64,000 bases of DNA, taken from Prochlorococcus sp. AG-347-G22 (GTDB lineage: Bacteria; Cyanobacteriota; Cyanobacteriia; PCC-6307; Cyanobiaceae). The DNA is taken from the NCBI GenBank assembly GCA_003281635.1, contig QCBK01000002.1, positions 1 to 64,000 on the forward strand, read 5' to 3'. The translations under genes and the position numbers were made by a program. A model generated the notes under the pieces. That model saw only the letters and a list, made by a program, of their open reading frames with translations, searched no databases and was not told the DNA's origin. Positions 1 to 11,191 of this stretch are shown here, one piece after another (position 1 is the stretch's first letter; the number at the start of each line of letters is the position of its first letter).

Positions 1-388
1 GTGTAACTTTACCGCCAGCTTCTTCAATCTCTTTCTTTAAAGATTCAGCATCTGCTTTGGCAATTCCTTCTTTAACTGTTTTTGGTGCAGATTCAACAAG
101 TGCTTTTGCATCGCCAAGACCTAGACCAGTTGCATTTCTTACAACCTTAAGTACTTTAATTTTTGCAGCTGCATCAAAGCTTTCGAGAACTACATCAAAT
201 TCAGTTTTTTCTTCAGCAGCGCCACCATCTGCGTCACCGCCAGCTGCTCCTGGAGCTGCCATTACTACACCTGCAGAAGCAGCAGCAGATACACCAAAAG
301 CCTCTTCAATTTGCTTTACAAGCTCAGATGCTTCTAAAAGTGATAAAGATTTTAATGAATCAAGAATTTCTTCAGTTTTTGCGGACAT
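1..388 (-). CDS. rplL: 50S ribosomal protein L7/L12, 3' end cut by window edge
   Basis: Reverse-strand translation [37 protein letters not shown]...[69 protein letters not shown]; adjacent to rplJ. Confidence 0.95.
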   Translation of the reverse strand, partial: MSAKTEEILDSLKSLSLLEASELVKQIEEAFGVSAAASAGVVMAAPGAAGGDADGGAAEEKTEFDVVLESFDAAAKIKVLKVVRNATGLGLGDAKALVESAPKTVKEGIAKADAESLKKEIEEAGGKVT

Positions 389-416
389 TTTCTTAAAAGT
401 TAATTAGGGTTTTGAT

Positions 417-944
417 TTAAGATTCTGATTTTTCAGAATGTTGTTTAAGTGATCTAGCAAGTCCAGAAGGCACTTCATTGATAGAGATCGCAATTTTTTC
501 TGCTACGCCATTTAGAGCGCCAGCAATTTTTGCCATCAATACTTCTTTAGATGGAAGACTTGCAATTTCTTTTATTTCAGAATCGCTAAGAAGTCTGCCT
601 TCAAATAAAGCTCCTTTGGTCTCGGATTTTTTGGTGTCTTTTTGAAAAGATTGGATTGCTTTTACAGCACCACCAACATCTTCTTTAATTAACACAAAAG
701 CATTTGTTCCGGTCAGTAAAGATTCAAGATCGTTCCAATTACTATCTCCATCAATAGCTTTGCGCATTAATGAATTTTTAGTAACTTTGCAGATGCCATT
801 AGTTGTTTGCAATCTAGATCGCAAATCTGACATCTCTTTGATTGTTAAACCTTTATAGTTAAGAACTACAGCCATTTCCGAGTCGTCTAAAAGAGATTTA
901 ATCTCAGTAACGATTTTTTGCTTATTCTCTAGTGTTCGGCCCAT
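417..944 (-). CDS. rplJ: 50S ribosomal protein L10
   Basis: L10 sequence [34 protein letters not shown]; ribosomal cluster context. Confidence 0.96.
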   Translation of the reverse strand: MGRTLENKQKIVTEIKSLLDDSEMAVVLNYKGLTIKEMSDLRSRLQTTNGICKVTKNSLMRKAIDGDSNWNDLESLLTGTNAFVLIKEDVGGAVKAIQSFQKDTKKSETKGALFEGRLLSDSEIKEIASLPSKEVLMAKIAGALNGVAEKIAISINEVPSGLARSLKQHSEKSES

Positions 945-1085
945 TGATGTTTTTTGGATCGTAATTTAGGGAGAGCAGGAAATGCGGCAAAGTTCTTTTA
1001 AAGAGGCCGCTTTTATTAGATCCAAAAAGAAATAATTTAAGACGAGTCCTCGGTAGGAATTAAAAATTTAGAATAACTAAATGAA
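945..1085 (-). promoter_or_regulatory. Ribosomal L10 leader-like structured RNA upstream of rplJ
   Basis: Perfect 10-bp inverted repeat TTTTTGGATC (951-960) / GATCCAAAAA (1019-1028) enclosing a GCGGC/GCCGC stem (984-988 / 1006-1010), directly upstream of rplJ-rplL. Confidence 0.6.
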
Positions 1086-1134
1086 CCTACTTTCTTTGGC
1101 CGTATTATTGCAATTTAAATTATACTACAAAGCG

Positions 1135-1842
1135 TTAACCTTCAGGTTGGTAATCTTGTACAGCATTTATGTCTAATTGAACTGAAGGCCCCATTGTTGA
1201 AGTTACATAAAAAGTTTTCCAATACTTTCCTTTAGCTCCACTAGGTTTATTTTTATCAATTGATTCTTGTAAGGTTTTTAAGTTGTCAAATAGAGCCTCT
1301 TTAGTGAAACTTGCTTTTCCAAAGCGGACATGAACGATTCCAGCCTTATCAGCTCTAAATTCGAGCTTACCAGCTTTGAATTCTTTTATTGCATTAGCAA
1401 TGTCATTAGTTACTGTTCCAGCTTTAGGATTAGGCATTAAACCTCTAGGTCCTAAAACTCTTCCTAATTTTGCAACCTTTGGCATCATATCTGGAGTCGC
1501 AATAAGTAGATCAAATTCCATATTTCCTTTGTTGATACTTTCTACAAGATCTTCTTCTCCAAATAAATCTGCACCAGCAGCTTTAGCTTTCGATACATTC
1601 TCACCGCTTGTAATTACAGCAATTTTGATGCTTTGGCCAGTACCATGTGGTAATGCAACAGTGGTCCTTAATTGTTGATCAGTATATTTTGGATCAATAC
1701 CTAGACGTATATGTGCTTCAATAGTTTCATCAAATTTTGCATTAGCATTTTCCTTGATAATACTAAGAGCTTCTAGTGGTGCGTAAATGCGATCTTCTAT
1801 CTTTGTTGATAGAGCCGCCATTCTTTTAGATAGTTTTTTCAT
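1135..1842 (-). CDS. rplA: 50S ribosomal protein L1
   Basis: Full-length L1, motif [18 protein letters not shown]. Confidence 0.97.
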   Translation of the reverse strand: MKKLSKRMAALSTKIEDRIYAPLEALSIIKENANAKFDETIEAHIRLGIDPKYTDQQLRTTVALPHGTGQSIKIAVITSGENVSKAKAAGADLFGEEDLVESINKGNMEFDLLIATPDMMPKVAKLGRVLGPRGLMPNPKAGTVTNDIANAIKEFKAGKLEFRADKAGIVHVRFGKASFTKEALFDNLKTLQESIDKNKPSGAKGKYWKTFYVTSTMGPSVQLDINAVQDYQPEG

Positions 1843-1908
1843 AATAATATTGGGTGCAAACGGTTTTTAACTAACCTCCCCTAAATAGTGAGAAATTGTG
1901 TATTGAAC

Positions 1909-2334
1909 TCAATCAGTGATAGAGACGCCCATATTACGAGCAGTACCCTCAATTACTTTCATTGCTGATTCAACACTAAAACAGTTTAGATCAGGAAGCT
2001 TAGTTTTGGCTATTTCTTCTAATTGAGCTTTACTTATATTCCCAACAGAGCCTTTTGCGGATTCACCGGAACCTTTCTCTATACCAGCTGCTTTTGTTAT
2101 TAAGACGGAAGCAGGAGGTGTTTTTGTGATAAAAGTAAAGCTTCTATCTTCAAAAACAGAAATCTCGACTGGAATTACAAAACCTGCTTTATCTTGTGTC
2201 CTTGCGTTGTATTCTTTGCAAAATGCCATGATATTGACACCATGTTGTCCTAAAGCTGGACCTACAGGAGGAGCAGGATTTGCTTTGCCTGCTTGAAGAG
2301 CAAGCTTGATAACTGCAACAATTTTTTTTGCCAT
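1909..2334 (-). CDS. rplK: 50S ribosomal protein L11
   Basis: [35 protein letters not shown]. Confidence 0.97.
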   Translation of the reverse strand: MAKKIVAVIKLALQAGKANPAPPVGPALGQHGVNIMAFCKEYNARTQDKAGFVIPVEISVFEDRSFTFITKTPPASVLITKAAGIEKGSGESAKGSVGNISKAQLEEIAKTKLPDLNCFSVESAMKVIEGTARNMGVSITD

Positions 2335-2401
2335 TAGATTAGAGAATTTAAGCTGGAGTAGAAAATCATAATTTTACTCGATAAACAAGAACAATTAGAA
2401 A

Positions 2402-3013
2402 TTAATTTTGTTTATTGATTTGGGAGAATTCTAATTCTACAGGAGTCTCGCGCCCAAATATTGAAAGTAATGCTTTTAATTTATTTCTTTCTCCGGAAAC
2501 TTCTATAACTTCTCCCTGGAAATCCTTGAATGGTCCACTAGTTACAATGATTCTATCTTTTTCTTCAATATCTAATTTGATTACAGCTTTTTTCTCTGAT
2601 GCGCGTTTAAAGATTCTATTAACTTCTTGTCTTGATAATGGTCGAGGTTTGATATGACCTCGCGATCTTCCGCTGCCTCTACCGTCTTCAGCACCAACAA
2701 AGTTAATTACATTTGGAGTACTTTTAACAGCCATCATTGTATCTTCATCCAAAATCATTCTTACGAGGACATAACCTGGGAAAACTTTTTCTTCAGTAGT
2801 TTGTCTGCTTCCATCTTTTTTTAATTTAATTCCTGGAGTTTGGGGAATTTCAATTTCAATGATTCTATTATTAACACCTAAAGTCACTGATCTCTGCTCA
2901 AGAGTCGCTTTTACTTTTTTTTCGCAGCTTGATGCTACTTGAACTGCATACCATCTTGCGATGCTTGTATTTGCTTTTGAAGAAGCAAGGTTTGTAGTTA
3001 ATTCATTACTCAT
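2402..3013 (-). CDS. nusG: Transcription termination/antitermination factor NusG
   Basis: NGN motif ARWYAVQVASSCEKKV and KOW region DRIIVTSGPFKDFQGEV. Confidence 0.95.
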   Translation of the reverse strand: MSNELTTNLASSKANTSIARWYAVQVASSCEKKVKATLEQRSVTLGVNNRIIEIEIPQTPGIKLKKDGSRQTTEEKVFPGYVLVRMILDEDTMMAVKSTPNVINFVGAEDGRGSGRSRGHIKPRPLSRQEVNRIFKRASEKKAVIKLDIEEKDRIIVTSGPFKDFQGEVIEVSGERNKLKALLSIFGRETPVELEFSQINKQN

Positions 3014-3064
3014 TTTTCTGGAAGCTTAATTAAGATCTTTATTAATGGATATCCGGGAGATAAT

Positions 3065-3307
3065 TCAACCAAAAATTTGCGAGGCTGCCCATCCATAGAA
3101 TCTGCTAACAGAAGCAATGGCTGCAGCAGAAAAAGTTACCATAATTATAACTGCTACTGATTCGCTAAAAAGTTGTTGTTTGTTAGGCCACACGACAAGT
3201 TTAAGCTCATCGTAGGTAGAGCTAAAAAAATTATTCTTTTTTTTAGGCTCTTTAACTTCAGGAGAATCCTTTTTAAGAGGTTCTTTATTGGTAGTAGGAC
3301 TTGTCAC
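3065..3307 (-). CDS. secE: Preprotein translocase subunit SecE
   Basis: Small protein with one C-terminal TM segment and ELKLVVWPNKQQL motif; next to nusG. Confidence 0.9.
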   Translation of the reverse strand: MTSPTTNKEPLKKDSPEVKEPKKKNNFFSSTYDELKLVVWPNKQQLFSESVAVIIMVTFSAAAIASVSRFYGWAASQIFG

Positions 3308-3368
3308 AAAATTTTTTTGAAATTAGGCTTTATGCTCTAGTTTTCATTTTAGCTTATTGATTTACTCC

Positions 3369-6134
3369 TCAGCTAGGTTTGAAAACGATCTCATCTTTTT
3401 TAGCAGGGTTAAGTTTAATTGTGATATTTTTTTTATTTTTGAAGTTTTCCTCTAAAAGTTTTGCAGCCAGAGGATTTTCTATTTGTCTTCTAAGTTCCCT
3501 GCTAAGAGGCCTAGCACCATATTCAGGCTCGTAAGAATCGTTTGCAATTTTGTTGATAACTTTTTTGTCTATAGCGATATTTATTTTCTGCTCAAGTAGC
3601 AGGTTCTTTAAATCTTCTGTTTGTAGAATGATTATTTTTTGAAGTTCATCAATAGATAATGGATCAAATTTTACCACTTCGTCAATTCTATTTAAAAATT
3701 CAGGTCTAAAAATTGAAGACAATGCATCACTAATTGAATCATCAAGAGTTTGTTGATCTTTTTCTAACATTCCCTCACTTTTAGAAATCTTTTTTGAATA
3801 CTCCAGTATAGATTTGCCAGCTAGGTTACTTGTCATAATGATTACCGTATTTTTGAAATCTACTGTCCTTCCTTGAGAGTCCGTTAATCTTCCTTCATCT
3901 AAGACTTGCAAAAGGATATTAAATACTTCTGCATGTGCTTTTTCTATCTCATCAAGAAGTATGACTGAATAGGGTTTACGTCTTACAGCTTCAGTTAATT
4001 GACCTCCCTCTTCATAACCAACATAACCTGGGGGAGCTCCTAAAAGTCTTGCTACGGCATTTTTCTCCATATATTCACTCATGTCTAATCTTAAAAGTGC
4101 GTCTTCTTCATCAAATAAAACTGTTGCAAGAGATTTTGCTAATTCTGTTTTACCAACACCAGTAGGACCCATAAATAAAAAAGATCCAATAGGTCTTTTA
4201 GGACTTTTCATGCCAACTCGAGCTCTTCTAATTGCAGCAGAAACAGCTTCTATGGCTTTTTCTTGTCCAATAACTTTTTCACTTAGTTCTGTTTCTAGAT
4301 TGACTAATTTCTTACGTTCATTTGAAACTACTTTAGAAATTGGAATACCTGTGATTTTTGATATTACATCTGCAATATCATCAGGTTCAACTTGATATTT
4401 AAAAGGGAAATTTCTATTTTTCTTTATTTTATTAAAGTTCTCTTCAAGTTTTTGTATGTCATTCTCTATTTCACTTAACTCTTCTTCAAGCTTTTCTAAA
4501 TAATCTAGATCATTTTCAATTTCGCGATTTGATTGATCTTTAATTTGTTTGGTTAGCTTATCTTCTTCTTTCATTAACATAGATAATTCCTCCATTTCTT
4601 CTCGTAAATTGTTCCAATTTTCCAAAAGAACGTTCAATTTTGCCTCTGATTGTTGTCTATTATTCAATAGTTTTTCTTGAGCTTCGATATTTTCTCCTTG
4701 CAAATTATTCAATTTTTCATCAATTGTATTAAGTTTGTTTTCTTGTTGGAGAATAATTTGAGGCATATTATTAGACTCGATTTTCAACTGTGCAGCTGCT
4801 TCATCAATTAAATCTATTGCACTATCAGGGAGACATTTATCGCTGATGTATCTATCGGCCAATTTTGCAGAATAGTTTACAGCCTCTTCAGAAATTTTTA
4901 TGCCATGATGTGATTCATATTTCTTTTTGATCCCTTGTAATATTTTTGCGCTTAATTCTACTGAAGGTTCATTAACAGCTATCTTTTGAAAGCAATTATT
5001 TAACGCCTGATCTTTTTCAATAGTTTCACGAAATTTCTCAGGTGTTGTTGTACCGATACATCTAAGTTCTCCTTCAGCTAGTAAAGGTTTTAAGATATTA
5101 CTGATGTCGGTAGAAGATCTGTCAGAACTTAATATCGAGTGAATTTCATCAATAAATAAAATTATTCCTTGCTTTGGATTATTTAGTTCCTGCATTATTA
5201 AGCTTAATCTTTCCTCTAGTTGACCTCTAAATTTGGTCCCAGAAACTAATGCACCTAAGTCAAGTGAAATAATTTTTAAGTCCTTTAGAGTATCAGGAAC
5301 TTTTTTGTCTACAATTAATTGAGCAAGTAATTTTGCAATTGAGGTTTTACCAACTCCAGAATTGCCAATAAGTATAGGATTATTTTTGTTTCTTCTGCAG
5401 AGTACCCTCATTAAATTATTGATCTCATTTTCTCTTCCTAAAACGGGATCCAGTAAGCCTTTTTTAGCTGATTCTGTTAAATCTTTTCCATAAATTGAAA
5501 GAGCATTTTCATCTTTTCCAACTTGTTTTTTTGTTTCAATTTGAAGTTCACTTTTCGGTAATGGAACAATAGCTTTTTTAAATTTTTCTTCATTTATAAA
5601 AGTCTCGTTAGTCTCGTTGTTTGATTCAAAATTAGATTGATTATTTATTTCAATTACATTCCCGTAATTAAAAATATCTTTTGATTGATTAATATTTGGG
5701 AAAAACTTTAATTCTTCCTCTAATTTTTCAATTGAAAGGTTTCCTTCTTCAAAAACATAATTTCCAATTCTTAAATCTCTTCCAAGAGCAATCAGTAAAT
5801 GAGGGATTTCTATTAATCTAGATCCCCATTGAGTTTTAATCTGATTCGCGTTATCTAATAAAATTTCTAAATCTTCTCCGATAGTAAAAATATCTGACTC
5901 ATTTGTTGGTGTCTCTTCTAAAAAATCTTCAGTTATGTCTAAAACTGTATCTTGGTCGATTGATAATTTTTCAATGAAGGCAAAGAATTCACTTGATGAG
6001 AACAATGTATGAATTATGTGTTCAATATTAAATTCGCTATGATCCCATTTTTTTGCGGTTTCTTCCCCTAATAAAAGAAGATTCCAACTAATATCGCTAA
6101 AAAGTTCAGGATTGGATGTAAGTGTTTCTCTCAT
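3369..6134 (-). CDS. ClpB-type AAA+ ATPase (two nucleotide-binding domains)
   Basis: Walker A GNSGVGKTS and GPTGVGKTE, Walker B IILFIDEIH and VILLDEIEKAH, GYVGYEEGGQLTEAVRRKPYSVILLDE; coiled-coil middle domain; divergent N domain. Confidence 0.9.
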   Translation of the reverse strand: MRETLTSNPELFSDISWNLLLLGEETAKKWDHSEFNIEHIIHTLFSSSEFFAFIEKLSIDQDTVLDITEDFLEETPTNESDIFTIGEDLEILLDNANQIKTQWGSRLIEIPHLLIALGRDLRIGNYVFEEGNLSIEKLEEELKFFPNINQSKDIFNYGNVIEINNQSNFESNNETNETFINEEKFKKAIVPLPKSELQIETKKQVGKDENALSIYGKDLTESAKKGLLDPVLGRENEINNLMRVLCRRNKNNPILIGNSGVGKTSIAKLLAQLIVDKKVPDTLKDLKIISLDLGALVSGTKFRGQLEERLSLIMQELNNPKQGIILFIDEIHSILSSDRSSTDISNILKPLLAEGELRCIGTTTPEKFRETIEKDQALNNCFQKIAVNEPSVELSAKILQGIKKKYESHHGIKISEEAVNYSAKLADRYISDKCLPDSAIDLIDEAAAQLKIESNNMPQIILQQENKLNTIDEKLNNLQGENIEAQEKLLNNRQQSEAKLNVLLENWNNLREEMEELSMLMKEEDKLTKQIKDQSNREIENDLDYLEKLEEELSEIENDIQKLEENFNKIKKNRNFPFKYQVEPDDIADVISKITGIPISKVVSNERKKLVNLETELSEKVIGQEKAIEAVSAAIRRARVGMKSPKRPIGSFLFMGPTGVGKTELAKSLATVLFDEEDALLRLDMSEYMEKNAVARLLGAPPGYVGYEEGGQLTEAVRRKPYSVILLDEIEKAHAEVFNILLQVLDEGRLTDSQGRTVDFKNTVIIMTSNLAGKSILEYSKKISKSEGMLEKDQQTLDDSISDALSSIFRPEFLNRIDEVVKFDPLSIDELQKIIILQTEDLKNLLLEQKINIAIDKKVINKIANDSYEPEYGARPLSRELRRQIENPLAAKLLEENFKNKKNITIKLNPAKKDEIVFKPS

Positions 6135-6201
6135 AAACTATAAAATCTATAGTTGATTATTAATTAATATTCTAAATAGGATCTGCAGTAATAATCATCC
6201 A

Positions 6202-6237
6202 ATAATTTTCAAATTGTAAGATGAATTTGAAAATTAT
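6202..6237. repeat. Perfect 14-bp inverted repeat, 8-nt loop
   Basis: ATAATTTTCAAATT-gtaagatg-AATTTGAAAATTAT between divergent clpB-type gene and eno. Confidence 0.8.
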
Positions 6238-6393
6238 CTAGATGAGAGGATTTATGGGGACTTGAGAATGAAAAAAAATGTTAAATAATATCTAAGCTCT
6301 TATAAATTTAAAAATTATAGTTGGTTAACAAATATATTTCAGATATTAGCCAAATAGTTCAGCTATTAATAGGATTTAAATAGTAATAATTAA

Positions 6394-7689
<1,296 letters not shown>

Positions 7690-7693
7690 TTTT

Positions 7694-9361
7694 TTAGCGC
7701 TTAAGTTTTTCTAAACGTGAGCCTTTTCTCATACTTAGTTGGCATTTTATCCAGTCAATACTTATTGGTAGTGCAAAAAAAAGTGGAAATAATGCAAAAT
7801 TATTTTGTTTATTGGTTACAAGTAAAGCAGATGCAATTGATAAGCTTCCTATAAGAATTGAATGTCCTAAAGTTTTTTGAGCAGTAAACATTTTTTTGAA
7901 TTGCCTATCAGACTCCCCCATTCTGATTTGCAATTGTAAATCGCCCTGCTCTAATCTTTCTAAACTTTCATCTATTCTTTTGGGAATCCCAACAGCTTTT
8001 GATCCTAGTTCACCTACTTGTCTTCCAAATTGGTTAATTAAATCATTGGGAGTTTGATTATTCGAAGTCATAAGTTCTATTAAATAAGGCTTTGTAACTG
8101 ATACAAGGTTAAACCCTGAATCAAGCATTCTACCAACTCCTTCAAAAGTTGATAAAGCTCTCATCACAAAGATTAAATCTACTGGCAGTTGAAATGGTGT
8201 TTCATAAACAAGTTCGTATAGATCTCCTGATAATTTTTCGATAATATTTGGACTAAATGGAGGAGTTAAAGCTTCTTTAAGCATCAATCTGACTAATCTT
8301 CTGACTGGTCCTATATCTATATCTTTTGAAATTAGCCCAGCTTGTTGTAATTGACTAACAAGTGATGAGGCGTCTCTAAGAGCAGCAGCCTTCACCATTC
8401 CCCCTAATCTTGTTTGAAGATTATTTGAGATATTGCCCATCATTCCAAAATCATAAAAAATCAATTTACCTTCATTTGAAACTGCTAGATTCCCTGGATG
8501 GGGGTCTGCATGAAAAAAACCATAATTTACTAATTGTTTTAGATAGCTGATGGCACCTATTTCTGCAATCTTAGGTAAATCAATTTCTTGTGATTGTAAT
8601 TTTTCTAAATCGCTTATTTTTGTTCCTTCTAAATAACTTAAACAAAGAACTTTTTCACTGCTCATGTCCCAAATTACTTCAGGGACTTCAACATTTTCAT
8701 CATTAAGAAATTGCTGCCTAAATCTTGCTGCATATTGTGCTTCACAATTAAAATCAAGCTCTTTCATGAGAACTTTCCTACACTCTCTAGCAATTTCAAC
8801 CCAGTTTCTACCTCGACTCCAATTCTTGTTTTTCTGTAATAATCCTGCTATTTGCTGCATTATGCCCAAATCGATAATAAACAATTCTTTTAAATTGGGT
8901 CTTTGAACTTTAAATACTACTTTCTTACCATTTTTTAAATTCGCTCTATGAACCTGAGCTAGTGATGCTGATCCAACCGGATCACATATTATTTGATCTA
9001 TTTCATTAAACTTAGACCCCAGTTCATCTCTTATAGTTTCTTCAACTTGCGCAAATGAAAAATTAGGAACTTGATCCTGCAATTTAGACAATTCCTTTAT
9101 CCAGGTATTAGGAATCAAATCAGGTCTCGCTGATAATAATTGTCCAATTTTAATAAATGCTGAACCAAGCTTTATTAATTGATTAGTAAACCACCTAGCT
9201 CTTTTAATTTGGACCCTACTTTTTTCATTGCTTTTTGTTTGGAAGATTGTAAATCTAATATTATCTATCCACAAAATTGTTAAAAGCGAAATCAGAGTTA
9301 TCCAAATAAGAAAGGCCCTCTTGAATTTTTTTAAACGATAATGAAAAATGTGATAACTCAT
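7694..9361 (-). CDS. ABC1/AarF/UbiB-family atypical kinase
   Basis: FIKIGQLLSARPDLIP, GSASLAQVHRANLKNGKKVVFKVQRP, HADPHPGNLAV. Confidence 0.9.
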   Translation of the reverse strand: MSYHIFHYRLKKFKRAFLIWITLISLLTILWIDNIRFTIFQTKSNEKSRVQIKRARWFTNQLIKLGSAFIKIGQLLSARPDLIPNTWIKELSKLQDQVPNFSFAQVEETIRDELGSKFNEIDQIICDPVGSASLAQVHRANLKNGKKVVFKVQRPNLKELFIIDLGIMQQIAGLLQKNKNWSRGRNWVEIARECRKVLMKELDFNCEAQYAARFRQQFLNDENVEVPEVIWDMSSEKVLCLSYLEGTKISDLEKLQSQEIDLPKIAEIGAISYLKQLVNYGFFHADPHPGNLAVSNEGKLIFYDFGMMGNISNNLQTRLGGMVKAAALRDASSLVSQLQQAGLISKDIDIGPVRRLVRLMLKEALTPPFSPNIIEKLSGDLYELVYETPFQLPVDLIFVMRALSTFEGVGRMLDSGFNLVSVTKPYLIELMTSNNQTPNDLINQFGRQVGELGSKAVGIPKRIDESLERLEQGDLQLQIRMGESDRQFKKMFTAQKTLGHSILIGSLSIASALLVTNKQNNFALFPLFFALPISIDWIKCQLSMRKGSRLEKLKR

Positions 9362-9675
9362 TTAATCTGATTATTTATTGTTTTATCAAGGAGATCAATT
9401 TGCTTATTGATACCTTCAATTTCATTTAAAGCTTTTTTTATTTTTGAATCTTGATAAGTATTTGAGGAATCATTTTCTTGAATATTTTCCGCTTTTTCCA
9501 TTCTTGAGGCTTCTTCGATTATGGATTCTTTCAAACTATCAAATTCTTTTTTGAGAATTTCTGGAGCATCCTGAGCAATATTTGTTGCTTCTTCAATTTT
9601 TTCAACCAATATCTCGTTTAATTTTTCGGTTACTTTCTTAATTGCAGCTTTTAAAAGGTAGTCAGAGTTGGTCAT
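9358..9675 (-). CDS. Conserved hypothetical protein, overlaps the kinase gene by 4 nt
   Basis: Intact 105-aa charged/helical ORF, stop/start overlap with 7694..9361. Confidence 0.65.
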   Translation of the reverse strand: MTNSDYLLKAAIKKVTEKLNEILVEKIEEATNIAQDAPEILKKEFDSLKESIIEEASRMEKAENIQENDSSNTYQDSKIKKALNEIEGINKQIDLLDKTINNQIK

Positions 9676-9928
9676 AAAAAATATATTGTTTCTTCGGCAA
9701 TTGTTTTTTACATATGAACTAATAATAGATCAATACAGAACATTTCACGTAACTGATAATTTTGATAATTAATTTTTTATGTTTTTCCTATGTAAGTTTG
9801 TTTCTATATTATGCTTTTTTCTCTTTTTTCTTTTAACTTATATTTATAAACATGGTTAGGCATTTACATTAAATATTTCTTCTAACCAAGAGCTCATCTA
9901 ATTAACTACTAAAAGGAGTTTTATTAAA

Positions 9929-10885
9929 TTGGAAATCATTGAGTCAGATGTAGTTATTATCGGAGGAGGCCCGGCCGGATGTACTTGTGCACTTTATACA
10001 TCTCGTTCAAACTTAAAGACAGTAATTTTAGATAAAAATCCATCTGTTGGAGCCTTAGCAATAACCCATCAAATAGCTAATTATCCAGGTGTTCCGGTTG
10101 ATATAAGTGGGGAGAAATTACTTACTCTAATGAGAGAACAGGCTGTGCAATATGGTACAGACTATAGAAGAGCACAAGTGTTTGGAATAGACGCAAGTGC
10201 AGAATGGAAAATGGTTTATACACCCGAAGGTACTTTCAAAGCTAAAGCACTTGTACTTGCAAGCGGAGCAATGGGTAGGCCTGCATCATTTAAGGGGGAA
10301 GCGGATTTCCTTGGTAAAGGAGTAAGTTATTGTGCCACATGTGATGGTGCTTTTTATAAAAATAGAGAAGTTGCTGTTGTTGGAGTGAACAAGGAGGCAA
10401 TTGAAGAGGCAACTGTTCTAACTAAATTTGCATCAACGGTGCATTGGATTACATCAAGTGACCCTAAATCAGATAATGAAGAAGCTATGGAATTGATGGA
10501 TAATTCAAATATAAAACATTGGAGTAGAACAAGATTATTGGAGATATTGGGTGATGAAATGGGTGTTAATGGAGTTGTTGTAAAAAATAAGCAAGAAGAA
10601 AATCCTATCAATCTAAATTTAGATGGAGTCTTTGTTTATATGAGTGGTTCAAAGCCGATTACTGATTTTTTAGGGGATCAAATTGCTTTAAAAGAGGATG
10701 GAGGAGTTATTGTGGATGACTTTATGTCTACAAACTCTGATGGAGTATGGGCTATTGGAGATATAAGAAATACACCATTTAAGCAAGCAGTGGTTGCAGC
10801 TTCTGATGGATGTATTGCCGCTATGTCAATTGATAGATATTTAAATAGTAGAAAAAATATAAGAGTAGATTGGATTCATTCTTAA
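9929..10885 (+). CDS. Thioredoxin reductase-like FAD/NAD(P)-dependent oxidoreductase (TTG start)
   Basis: VVIIGGGPAGCTCALYTSRSNLKTVILDK, CATCDGAFYKNREVAVVG, GVWAIGDIRNTPFKQAVVAASDGCIAA; AAGGAG upstream. Confidence 0.88.
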   Translation: MEIIESDVVIIGGGPAGCTCALYTSRSNLKTVILDKNPSVGALAITHQIANYPGVPVDISGEKLLTLMREQAVQYGTDYRRAQVFGIDASAEWKMVYTPEGTFKAKALVLASGAMGRPASFKGEADFLGKGVSYCATCDGAFYKNREVAVVGVNKEAIEEATVLTKFASTVHWITSSDPKSDNEEAMELMDNSNIKHWSRTRLLEILGDEMGVNGVVVKNKQEENPINLNLDGVFVYMSGSKPITDFLGDQIALKEDGGVIVDDFMSTNSDGVWAIGDIRNTPFKQAVVAASDGCIAAMSIDRYLNSRKNIRVDWIHS

Positions 10886-10907
10886 AAATAAGTAATTTTT
10901 TATTAAT

Positions 10908-11189
10908 TTAAAGGGGTGTTGCTTCAGAAATATAAGCGACTCCTCCGTAATAGCTTAAATCATCTCTGATGTTATCTCTCATTTTATCTATTAATTCTTG
11001 CTCACAGAAAACAATTACATGAGCATTTGATCCATATCCAGTAAATTCCATATCTTCAGTAACAACTCTTTCAGGCCCCCTGCCTGTGGCATGTTTCATA
11101 ACTGTATATCCAGGAACATTTGCTTTTTCTAATGTTTTAATGATTGCATCTAGTTCTCTTTCACTAAATATCAAATCTAATCTTTTCAT
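10908..11189 (-). CDS. sbtB: SbtB-like PII-family protein, lacking C-terminal CGPxGC segment
   Basis: PII-like fold sequence with GYTVM motif, directly downstream of sbtA; ends ...GGVAYISEATPL. Confidence 0.85.
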   Translation of the reverse strand: MKRLDLIFSERELDAIIKTLEKANVPGYTVMKHATGRGPERVVTEDMEFTGYGSNAHVIVFCEQELIDKMRDNIRDDLSYYGGVAYISEATPL

Positions 11190-11191
11190 TT

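Noticed and set aside
57-407. Plus-strand ORFs of 116 and 77 aa over the rplL region
   Set aside because: Antisense shadows of rplL; the reverse frame is clearly ribosomal protein L7/L12.
1376-1678. 100-aa plus-strand ORF inside rplA
   Set aside because: Antisense to a conserved L1 gene; low-complexity, no recognisable domain. The same applies to 2415-2657, 4081-4395, 8664-8906, 13413-13655, 25547-25756, 25862-26332 and 62462-62656.
9855-9896. 13-aa reverse frame MSSWLEEIFNVNA upstream of the thioredoxin reductase-like gene
   Set aside because: Protein-like but too short and without a Shine-Dalgarno motif to call without comparative data.
10354-10611. Minus-strand 85-aa ORF within the thioredoxin reductase-like gene
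   Set aside because: Fully antisense to a well-supported coding sequence.
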